Positions 24,487 through 30,621 of a stretch of DNA of 36,952 nt are shown piece after piece. The stretch spans positions 1 through 36,952 of the forward strand of contig UQTJ01000030.1 of NCBI GenBank assembly GCA_900544075.1, read 5' to 3'. The notes beneath the pieces are model-generated. The model was not told the origin of the DNA. It searched no databases and saw nothing but the letters and a program-made list of their open reading frames with translations. Position 1 is the stretch's first letter. Each line of letters begins with the position of its first letter. This stretch comes from an uncultured Bacteroides sp. (lineage in GTDB: Bacteria > Bacteroidota > Bacteroidia > Bacteroidales > Bacteroidaceae). Position numbers and translations under genes: made by a program.

Positions 24487-25665
24487 ATGGCTAAAGAACT
24501 TGAACTGAAATACGGTTGCAACCCTAACCAGAAACCAGCACGTATTTTCATGAAAGAAGGTGAACTGCCTATCGAAGTCCTGAACGGACGTCCGGGTTAC
24601 ATCAACTTCCTTGATGCACTTAACGGATGGCAGTTAGTAAAAGAACTGAAAGAAGCTACAGGTATGCCTGCTGCAACATCTTTCAAACATGTAAGTCCTG
24701 CAGGTGCTGCAATCGGTCTTGAACTGGACGAAACCATGAAGAAAATCTATTTCGTAGACGGACTTCCTCTTTCTCCACTCGCCAATGCTTATGTACGTGC
24801 ACGCGGTGCTGACCGTATGTCATCTTATGGTGACTTTATCGCTCTGAGCGATATATGCGATGAAGAAACAGCACGTTTCATCAACCGCGAAGTTTCAGAC
24901 GGTGTTATCGCTCCTGGATATACAGATGCAGCCTTGGAAATACTGAAAGCTAAACGTAAAGGTACTTACAATGTAATCAAGATAGACCCTAATTACGTTC
25001 CGGCTCCTATCGAAACTAAGGAAGTGTTCGGTGTAACTTTCGAACAGGGAAGAAACGAAATAAAACTCAATGGTGACGATTTGTTCCAGAACATCCCTAC
25101 CCAGAACAAGAACTTTACAGATGCTGCAAAGCGTGACCTTATGATTGCGCTTATCACTCTGAAATATACTCAGTCAAACTCTGTATGCTACGTTAAGGAC
25201 GGTCAGGCTATCGGTATCGGTGCCGGACAGCAGAGCCGTATCCACTGTACACGACTCGCAGGAAACAAGGCTGACATATGGTACTTGCGCCAGCACCCGA
25301 AGGTATTGAATTTGCCATGGGTTGAAAAAATCCGCCGTGCAGACCGCGACAATACTATCGACATCTACATCAGCGAAGACCACGACGATGTACTTGCAGA
25401 CGGAGTATGGCAGCAGTTCTTCACTGAAAAGCCTGAGGTTCTGACTCGCGAAGAAAAACGTGCTTGGCTTGACACACTGAAAGGTGTTGCTCTTGGCTCA
25501 GACGCATTCTTCCCATTCGGCGACAATATCGAACGTGCTCACAAGAGTGGTGTGGAATTCATAGCACAGGCAGGTGGTTCTGTACGCGATGACCATGTTA
25601 TCGAAACTTGCGACAAATATGGCATTGCAATGGCATTCACAGGCATACGTCTGTTCCACCATTAA
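24487..25665 (+). CDS. Stand-alone AICAR transformylase (PurH C-terminal domain only)
   Basis: Transfers a formyl group from 10-formyl-THF to AICAR to give FAICAR, the penultimate step of IMP synthesis. The 392-residue protein contains only the transformylase part of PurH. The family motifs FKHVSPAGAA (with the catalytic Lys-His pair), LKYTQSNSVCYVKDGQAIGIGAGQQSR and GSDAFFPF are present, but the N-terminal IMP cyclohydrolase (MGS-like) domain of the usual bifunctional enzyme is missing. It starts cleanly with MAKELELKYGCNPNQKPA, so this is a distinct form rather than a truncation. A separate cyclohydrolase or a second, full purH must exist elsewhere. A strong terminator follows. Confidence 0.92.
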   Translation: MAKELELKYGCNPNQKPARIFMKEGELPIEVLNGRPGYINFLDALNGWQLVKELKEATGMPAATSFKHVSPAGAAIGLELDETMKKIYFVDGLPLSPLANAYVRARGADRMSSYGDFIALSDICDEETARFINREVSDGVIAPGYTDAALEILKAKRKGTYNVIKIDPNYVPAPIETKEVFGVTFEQGRNEIKLNGDDLFQNIPTQNKNFTDAAKRDLMIALITLKYTQSNSVCYVKDGQAIGIGAGQQSRIHCTRLAGNKADIWYLRQHPKVLNLPWVEKIRRADRDNTIDIYISEDHDDVLADGVWQQFFTEKPEVLTREEKRAWLDTLKGVALGSDAFFPFGDNIERAHKSGVEFIAQAGGSVRDDHVIETCDKYGIAMAFTGIRLFHH

Positions 25666-25691
25666 TATTATGCATTATAATATATAAAGAG

Positions 25692-25739
25692 AAAACTCCT
25701 GACAGTTACTTTTCAAAAAGGTTCTGTCAGGAGTTTTTC
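25692..25739 (+). terminator. Terminator of the AICAR transformylase gene
   Basis: ACTCCTGACAG (25695-25705) pairs with CTGTCAGGAGT (25724-25734) around an 18-base loop, followed by a T-run. It separates the metabolic gene from the toxin-antitoxin cassette. Confidence 0.87.
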
Positions 25740-25772
25740 TTACTTTGTACCTATAAATTAGACAATAGGATA

Positions 25773-25835
25773 AAAAACAGTAAAATTCTGAATAGAAAAA
25801 CGCTTTATATATGTTTTTCTATTCAAATTTTTACT
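25773..25835 (+). repeat. Upstream copy of the 63-bp palindromic element flanking the AbiE-like cassette
   Basis: This element matches bases 27333-27395 at 58 of 63 positions, in the same orientation. It is itself a long inverted repeat: GAATAGAAAAAC and GTTTTTCTATTC pair perfectly around GCTTTATATAT, and outer arms extend the stem to about 22 bp with two mismatches (arms 25780-25796 and 25818-25834). It directly abuts the -7 box (25835-25842) and start codon of the antitoxin gene, so it is well placed to be the antitoxin's operator. Confidence 0.92.
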
Positions 25836-25842
25836 ACTTTTG
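25835..25842 (+). promoter_or_regulatory. Promoter -7 box of the AbiE-like operon, adjoining the palindrome
   Basis: TACTTTTG matches TAnnTTTG and begins at the last base of the palindromic element. It ends 4 bp before the ATG at 25847. Transcription from this box would start at or within a few bases of the ATG, implying a leaderless message. Confidence 0.52.
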
Positions 25843-25846
25843 TACT

Positions 25847-26473
25847 ATGAACAACCAACTAACACAGATAGGTAATATACCGATATCAGTTTCTGCCTTG
25901 GAATCTCTTTTCCCTAATATAAAAAGAGGAAATCAGAAAATAAGGTTACTTGAGCGTGACAGACAAATCATTCGACTCAAGAAAGGACTTTATGTATGCA
26001 ATCCGGAAATAACAGGTAAAATTTTGTCAACGGAACTGATAGCCAATCATCTATATACCCCTTCTTATGTTTCCATGTCATCGGCTTTACGTTATTATGG
26101 TCTAATTCCGGAAGCTGTGTATACCAAACAGTCCATGACATTAAAACACTCTAAAGATTTCGATACTCCTTTGGGGAGATTCGAATATACACATATATCC
26201 AAAAAAGCATTTTCCGTAGGATTAACCAATATAAGGAAAGACGGTTATGCTTTTGTTATTGCCACTCCGGAAAAGGCATTATGCGACCTGATAGCCAATT
26301 CTCCAAATGTCAATCTTCGTTATCTGAAAGATGCAGTAACATATCTGGAAGATGACATACGAATGGAATTGGACGATTTCAGGCAGATGAAACCTGAAAT
26401 ATTTGAAGAATACATCAATGTAGGCAAAAAGGCCGATTCAATACGAACATTACTGAAATTACTATATAAATGA
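25847..26473 (+). CDS. AbiEi-type antitoxin / transcriptional regulator (type IV toxin-antitoxin)
   Basis: A 208-residue protein with an N-terminal winged-helix region (about 1-50, ending IIRLKKGLYVC) and a C-terminal AbiEi-like domain with TELIANHLYTPSYVSMSSALRYYGLIPE, a segment typical of the family (YVSxxSAL, YGLIPE). AbiEi proteins oppose the AbiEii nucleotidyltransferase toxin without binding it directly and repress their own operon by binding inverted repeats at the promoter. The palindrome right upstream fits that known mode of control. The ATG at 25847 is chosen over an in-frame ATG at 25811, because the latter lies inside the palindrome. The stop codon overlaps the toxin start (ATGA). 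Confidence 0.9.
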   Translation: MNNQLTQIGNIPISVSALESLFPNIKRGNQKIRLLERDRQIIRLKKGLYVCNPEITGKILSTELIANHLYTPSYVSMSSALRYYGLIPEAVYTKQSMTLKHSKDFDTPLGRFEYTHISKKAFSVGLTNIRKDGYAFVIATPEKALCDLIANSPNVNLRYLKDAVTYLEDDIRMELDDFRQMKPEIFEEYINVGKKADSIRTLLKLLYK

Positions 26474-27294
26474 AAAATGATATTTACGACAATATGCTTT
26501 CCGCATACGATTTGTCCACAGAACAGCATAAAAGAAATGCCATTTTTGAAGTAAACCAACAGGTTATACTTGCAGGACTATACAACGGTGGCTTTTTTGA
26601 TATAGCAGCTTTTTATGGAGGAACTTGCCTCCGTATTTTTCATGGTCTCCAACGTTTCAGCGAGGACATGGACTTTTCACTTCTTGCCCCAAATGATAAG
26701 TTTGATTTCACTAAATATTTTCAACCAATCATAGATGAATTTGCCATCGTAGGAAGGGAAGTAGAAATAAAGAAAAAAGATAAAAAGAATTTTGGTAAAG
26801 TAGAATCTGCTTTTCTAAAAGATAACACTGATGTATATGATATTTCTTTTCAGACAGACAAACCCATAAAAATAAAAATTGAGGTTGACACTCAACCTCC
26901 TCTGAACTTCAGGACAGAGCAAAAACTACTTTTACAACCTCATTCTTTTATGACACGCTGTTTCACTCTCTCTGATCTGTTTGCAGGAAAAATGCATGCA
27001 TTGGTCTACAGAGCATGGAAAAACAGGGTAAAAGGCCGCGATTGGTACGATTTTGAATGGTATGTTCGTAACAATATATCTCTTGGCTTCTCACATCTTG
27101 CAGAACGTGCCCTACAGTTTAATAATGTTATTACACGTGAAACGTTTATTAAAAAACTGAAGGATAGATTTGCTTCTGCAAACATGAACCAGGTCAAGAG
27201 CGATGTACTTCCTTTTATTAAGAATCCTAAAGAACTGGATATATGGTCGAACGATTATTTTATTCAGTTGTCGGATATGATAAGGTTTGAATGA
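26470..27294 (+). CDS. AbiEii-type nucleotidyltransferase toxin
   Basis: A 274-residue protein of the AbiEii/AbiGii family. The nucleotidyltransferase core is visible: GGT at 50-52 followed by RFSEDMDFS at 62-70 (metal-binding D66 and D68), a third acidic residue at about D140 in IKIEVD, K174 in LFAGKMHAL, and the family's late motif KGRDWYDF at 188-195. Characterised members block growth, in some cases by adding nucleotides to tRNA acceptor ends, and can give abortive phage infection. It overlaps the antitoxin gene by 4 bp, so the two are translationally coupled. All key residues are present, so it looks active. Confidence 0.92.
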   Translation: MKNDIYDNMLSAYDLSTEQHKRNAIFEVNQQVILAGLYNGGFFDIAAFYGGTCLRIFHGLQRFSEDMDFSLLAPNDKFDFTKYFQPIIDEFAIVGREVEIKKKDKKNFGKVESAFLKDNTDVYDISFQTDKPIKIKIEVDTQPPLNFRTEQKLLLQPHSFMTRCFTLSDLFAGKMHALVYRAWKNRVKGRDWYDFEWYVRNNISLGFSHLAERALQFNNVITRETFIKKLKDRFASANMNQVKSDVLPFIKNPKELDIWSNDYFIQLSDMIRFE

Positions 27295-27332
27295 TATATA
27301 ACAATATTATTTTTTTATCTATATGGATATAT

Positions 27333-27395
27333 AAAAACAGTAAAATTCTGAACAGAAAAACGCTTTATATATGTTTATCTGTTCAGAATTTTACT
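27333..27395 (+). repeat. Downstream copy of the 63-bp palindromic element
   Basis: A direct repeat of 25773-25835 placed 39 bp after the toxin stop codon. Its outer arms are perfect: GTAAAATTCTGAACAGA (27340-27356) and TCTGTTCAGAATTTTAC (27378-27394). One stem pair is C-G here but T-A in the upstream copy (27353/27381 against 25793/25821). No T-run follows, so it is not a typical terminator. Confidence 0.92.
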
Positions 27396-27418
27396 GCTTA
27401 TTGAAATACTCAATAAGC
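27396..27418. other. Second perfect hairpin adjoining the downstream palindromic element
   Basis: GCTTATTGA (27396-27404) and TCAATAAGC (27410-27418) pair perfectly around 5 bases, starting one base after the 63-bp repeat. It has no counterpart beside the upstream copy. It lies 12 bp after the end of the convergent outer-membrane gene's stop codon (27431), on that gene's 3' side, and may be its weak terminator. Confidence 0.55.
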
Positions 27419-27430
27419 GATTAAAAACAA

Positions 27431-28075
27431 TCAGAACTTATATCCCACTGTAAAATACATGGCAAAATTATATGGCGATGCTGCCGGAGCTATCTTGCAG
27501 AAACCGAAATCTGCGTCAAGACCTACTGTCCAGTCCTTAAAATCAAGACCTACTCCTGTCTGTATTCCGGCATCGAAACGATTATATCCATCGGATATAT
27601 ATTTTCCTGCCAGATAAAGGTCATCGAAGGTAGACCATGACATTGTAAGAGCATCAAGCTTAGTTTCGGACTGACCGGATACTCCATAAGCGATATAAGG
27701 ACCTACGGTGAATACCATATCAAACTTTGAAGTAGCTCCTACATGAAATGCAGCAAGCAGTGGCATTTGAAAATAATTCTGGTTGGCATGCACTTTTGAA
27801 AGGACATTAGTTCCTGTAACAAAATCATTGAACATCTTGTAACTCGCACCTTTTGAAGTCCAGTTCACACCTGTCTGAAAAGACACAAGCCAGTTGAGAG
27901 GAATATCCAGCGTAATTCCTACTTTAGGATTAAACAAAGGCTTACTTCCATCGGCATTTTTACCCATCCATGCAGACATACCTGCACCAACTTCTATTCC
28001 CCACTTTACTTTATTCTGTGCTATGGCCGAAAAACTTGACAGCACGCACACAATCATAATTATCAGTTTCTTCAT
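27431..28075 (-). CDS. Outer-membrane beta-barrel protein (porin/PorT-like family)
   Basis: A 214-residue exported protein. The signal peptide (MKKLIIMIVCVLSSFSAIAQ) is followed by repeated amphipathic strands with alternating aromatic residues (KWGIEVGAGMSAWMG, WLVSFQTGVNWTSKG, FDMVFTVGPYIAYGVSG, FDAGIQTGVGLDF) and the C-terminal YFTVGYKF with the terminal Phe used for barrel insertion. This is the common small-barrel family of Bacteroidetes; the ligand is unknown. The ATG at 28075 is chosen over an upstream in-frame start because it begins the signal peptide. A 9-bp inverted repeat overlaps its likely promoter. Confidence 0.85.
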   Translation of the reverse strand: MKKLIIMIVCVLSSFSAIAQNKVKWGIEVGAGMSAWMGKNADGSKPLFNPKVGITLDIPLNWLVSFQTGVNWTSKGASYKMFNDFVTGTNVLSKVHANQNYFQMPLLAAFHVGATSKFDMVFTVGPYIAYGVSGQSETKLDALTMSWSTFDDLYLAGKYISDGYNRFDAGIQTGVGLDFKDWTVGLDADFGFCKIAPAASPYNFAMYFTVGYKF

Positions 28076-28090
28076 CGTATTATAAGTTTT

Positions 28091-28116
28091 TTTGCTTAAA
28101 CACAAAATTAAGCAAA
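28091..28116 (-). promoter_or_regulatory. Inverted repeat spanning a -7 box upstream of the barrel gene
   Basis: TTTGCTTAA (28091-28099) and TTAAGCAAA (28108-28116) are perfect 9-bp arms around 8 bases. On the minus strand a TAATTTTG (28103-28110) matching the -7 consensus sits in the middle, 28 bp upstream of the ATG. The arrangement suits an operator or a 5' leader hairpin. Confidence 0.42.
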
Positions 28117-28142
28117 TATCTGAAATCACAGCATAAAAAGCA

Positions 28143-28209
28143 TAAAAAAAACGTTTCGTCGTTTTGATTAAAACGACGAAGCATTTTAATCAAAACGACG
28201 AAGCGTTTT
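28143..28209 (-). terminator. Large terminator hairpin with a duplicated arm between the two barrel genes
   Basis: Bases 28148-28173 and 28184-28209 form a 26-bp stem with a single wobble pair. The 13-mer AAAACGACGAAGC occurs twice directly and once as its near-complement, so the left arm (28155-28165) can instead pair with 28170-28180 around a 4-base loop. On the minus strand the structure ends in eight T, giving an intrinsic terminator for the upstream gene (28235-28750). Confidence 0.77.
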
Positions 28210-28234
28210 CTTAAAGGTTATAATTCTACATTTT

Positions 28235-28750
28235 TTAGAATGCGTATTCTATACCGATAGAGATTCTTTCACCATCAACATCTACGCCGAAACCACTCTT
28301 TCCACCATTCAAATAGTCATCACGGAATCCTGCAAATCCGACTTTAGTAATAAAACTGAAATTATCATTTAATTTTACAGCAAGTCCTGGTTTTACACCA
28401 ACTTCGAAACCTGTTACAGAACTTCCGTTTTTAGGCTTGTGAACTGATACTCCGAAACCCATATCAAGGAACAGACGTACTATACTGTTTTCATAATATG
28501 AAAAACGTGCATATGGAGCAATAGCAAAAGCTGTAGATTTATATCCATAATCGTTTACAGCTAAAACCAACTGTCCACCTACAGCCCATTTTTCATTCAA
28601 TTCATAACCGAAATCAGGACTGATGGAAAAAGATGAAATCTCAGCATCAGTGTCTCTCCACAAACTGATTCCACCACCAACATACATTTCCTGTGCGTAA
28701 GCAGTAACCACTGCGAACATCACAAATACAGTCATTAATACTTTCTTCAT
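28235..28750 (-). CDS. Small outer-membrane beta-barrel protein
   Basis: A 171-residue exported protein with a signal peptide (MKKVLMTVFVMFAVVTAYAQ) and strands of a small 8-stranded barrel: MYVGGGISLW, SFSISPDFGYEL, WAVGGQLVLAV, FAIAPYARFSYY, VRLFLDMGFGVSV, FEVGVKPGLAVKL and the C-terminal ISIGIEYAF ending in Phe. An in-frame ATG 9 bp upstream (MRVMKK) is equally possible; the MKK start is preferred as typical of signal peptides. The fold resembles OmpX/OmpA-barrel families, but no function can be given. The next gene downstream also encodes a barrel, but a strong terminator lies between them. Confidence 0.85.
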   Translation of the reverse strand: MKKVLMTVFVMFAVVTAYAQEMYVGGGISLWRDTDAEISSFSISPDFGYELNEKWAVGGQLVLAVNDYGYKSTAFAIAPYARFSYYENSIVRLFLDMGFGVSVHKPKNGSSVTGFEVGVKPGLAVKLNDNFSFITKVGFAGFRDDYLNGGKSGFGVDVDGERISIGIEYAF

Positions 28751-28871
28751 AACTCTCATTTTTAATTTGTTAAACTATTCAGTTTTTATATAATTTCAAA
28801 TTTGAGAAAAATATGTCAAAAACATAACCTTTTCTCAAAAAACTTAATCAAAATCTTAAAAATAGAACAAT

Positions 28872-29063
28872 TTATCCATTTTTATGACGATTAGCCCTAC
28901 GACGACGAATCTCAGCTTTCATCTTTGCAGCACCTGAATTATGAAGACCTGTAATATATGTTTTCTTCTTAGCCTTAGTCTTGACTTTTTCCTCTTTCTT
29001 TGCTGCAGGCGATTTTGCACCTTTAAACACTATACCCTCTGTAAGTATCTTTTCTATATCCAT
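28872..29063 (-). CDS. Small basic protein of unknown function, 63 residues
   Basis: A short frame with an acidic/neutral first part (MDIEKILTEGIVFKG, 1-15) followed by a strongly Lys/Arg-rich part, including KKEEKVKTKAKKK, a more ordered YITGLHNSGAAKMKAEI (about 36-52) and a terminal RRRRANRHK cluster. Highly basic small proteins often bind nucleic acid or ribosomes, but that is inference. It lies 50 bp after the start-side of nothing else on its strand except the B3/4 gene (stop at 29114) and could be co-transcribed with it. I do not recognise the family. Confidence 0.6.
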   Translation of the reverse strand: MDIEKILTEGIVFKGAKSPAAKKEEKVKTKAKKKTYITGLHNSGAAKMKAEIRRRRANRHKNG

Positions 29064-29113
29064 AATCTTAGGTTTATATATGTATAACCAATAAAAGCAT
29101 TAAATGTTCATCA

Positions 29114-29791
29114 TTAACTGAAATAAATAATCTCGATGTCAGTAGCATCTGCAAATTCTTTCATAAGGTCCACCATGAATCCGACCGCTTCTTCCAGTCC
29201 TTCCTTACCGCTGTAGGCATTCATTATAGTAAGAAGATGTGTGGTTTCAGCTGTTATTTTGGTACGCTCATTGTCGCTTGTTGGGGTACCTACTCCGCCA
29301 ACCGCATCACGATAAACGGGCATACCCTCAATGTTGAGTTCGCCACGGCCTATACCTTCGTAAGGCTCACCCGCCTTACCTATGCCGAGAACGAGTTCGT
29401 CGCCTTGAATCTTATCAATATCAAAACCTCCTATGGAATGTCCGCAGTTTATGGATGCGAGATTAATAAGGTCGACAAGCGTATCTATCTGATACAAAGG
29501 TATGCCACGCAGGATACGACGACACAATGCTTCTGACGACGGGCGATAACGGCTTGGGTCCTTTCCGCATTTCTTGTATGCATGACGTGTGGCCTGTATA
29601 GACGGCATGTCCTTTATGGAGTCGGTGGTATATTTTGAACGGTAAAGTTCTGTAAATTCATCAATGCGTTTCCACAACTGTTCATTGTAGCCGGAGTTTT
29701 TTACACGGGCAAAAACAGCTGCTCCCTGAAAACCGGGCCATGCCTGCCTGAGTTCGTCGGAAACGGTAATGTTTATTCTTCTATTTTCCAT
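29114..29791 (-). CDS. B3/4-domain protein (stand-alone PheT editing-like domain)
   Basis: A protein of about 225 residues resembling the B3/B4 domain of the phenylalanyl-tRNA synthetase beta subunit, the site that hydrolyses mischarged tRNA. Typical segments are SIQATRHAYKKCGKDPSRYRPSSEAL, LVDLINLASINCGHSIGGFDIDKI and a GEPYEGIGRGELNIEG motif. Stand-alone copies are widespread and may act in trans on tRNA or as unrelated small-molecule binders; activity here is unknown. Starts at 29803 (MKSFMENRR) and 29791 (MENRR) are both possible; the latter keeps a short gap to pgeF. It is last in the hpt-adk-obgE-pgeF run. Confidence 0.87.
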   Translation of the reverse strand: MENRRINITVSDELRQAWPGFQGAAVFARVKNSGYNEQLWKRIDEFTELYRSKYTTDSIKDMPSIQATRHAYKKCGKDPSRYRPSSEALCRRILRGIPLYQIDTLVDLINLASINCGHSIGGFDIDKIQGDELVLGIGKAGEPYEGIGRGELNIEGMPVYRDAVGGVGTPTSDNERTKITAETTHLLTIMNAYSGKEGLEEAVGFMVDLMKEFADATDIEIIYFS

Positions 29792-29817
29792 AAATGATTT
29801 CAATACTGTTTTAAGTT

Positions 29818-30621
29818 CTACCTAAGCATTATACCTGAAATTATTCTTCCTGAGTTTATACCCAAACGGCGGGCGGAGAAGAAATCTTCATTCTCGATGT
29901 ATGTACAGATACCGCTCATTTCTATACGGTCTGGATTGACTCCCATGGATATCAACTGCCGGCGGTTGGCTTCCCAGAGGTCGATATGCCATTTCCCGTA
30001 TCTGTGGGATATTGCATCCATATCAAATCCGGCATCACTGAAAGACTGATATACCTCGTCGCCTACTTCGAAGGACTGCAATGAGATGCCCGGACCTATG
30101 GCTGCCACAATATCCTGCATACGGGTTCCGTACTCTGCCTGCATCTTTGTGAGCGTCTTCTCTACGATGCGCGCCACCGTGCCTCGCCATCCGGCATGAA
30201 CAGCTGCAACCGCCTTGTTGCGTACATCATAGCAAAGTATCGGAATACAGTCGGCTGTAGAAACACAAACACAGACTTCCGGAAGATTGGTTATCACGGC
30301 ATCCACACCTTCCAACATGTTTTTGCGTTCCGCTTCGGAAGCACTGAGAAAACGGATGTCTATGGTACGGACCACTGTGGAATGTACCTGATGAGGTACT
30401 ATCAGCATTTTAGGCCTGCCCGGCAATATCTCCGCAAGAAGTATTCTGTTTCGTTCCACATTCTCCGGACTGTCGCCGCAATAATGATTGCAGTTGAACG
30501 ATGAGTATTGTCCTGTGCTGTATCCGCCATGGCGTGTGGTAGAGAAACAAAAAATGTCAGCATACGATTCATTCAAACCGTACACTAACATTCTTTTATC
30601 TTTTGAAAATAAGTTATTCAT
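29818..30621 (-). CDS. pgeF: Peptidoglycan editing factor PgeF (YfiH/laccase-domain family)
   Basis: A 267-residue cytosolic protein of the multicopper polyphenol oxidase-like family, known in E. coli as PgeF, which removes wrong residues (L-Ser) from UDP-MurNAc precursors. The zinc/catalytic motifs are clear: CFSTTRHGGYSTGQYSSFNC near the N-terminus, STADCIPILCYD with the active-site Cys, AAVHAGWRGT with its His, and IGPGISLQSFEVGDEV. Its ATG shares one base with the obgE stop (TAATG), so the two are translationally coupled. This links cell-wall quality control to the ribosome-assembly GTPase only by gene order. Confidence 0.93.
   Translation of the reverse strand: MNNLFSKDKRMLVYGLNESYADIFCFSTTRHGGYSTGQYSSFNCNHYCGDSPENVERNRILLAEILPGRPKMLIVPHQVHSTVVRTIDIRFLSASEAERKNMLEGVDAVITNLPEVCVCVSTADCIPILCYDVRNKAVAAVHAGWRGTVARIVEKTLTKMQAEYGTRMQDIVAAIGPGISLQSFEVGDEVYQSFSDAGFDMDAISHRYGKWHIDLWEANRRQLISMGVNPDRIEMSGICTYIENEDFFSARRLGINSGRIISGIMLR

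Noticed and set aside
25811..25846. Upstream ATG adding 12 residues to the AbiEi protein
   Set aside because: It lies inside the palindromic element upstream of the -7 box, so it would not be transcribed from the likely promoter; the added residues (Phe/Tyr-rich) look non-coding.
25773..27395. Possible CRISPR repeat pair
   Set aside because: There are only two copies 1.56 kb apart with protein-coding genes between them, and no spacer-length interval or cas genes.
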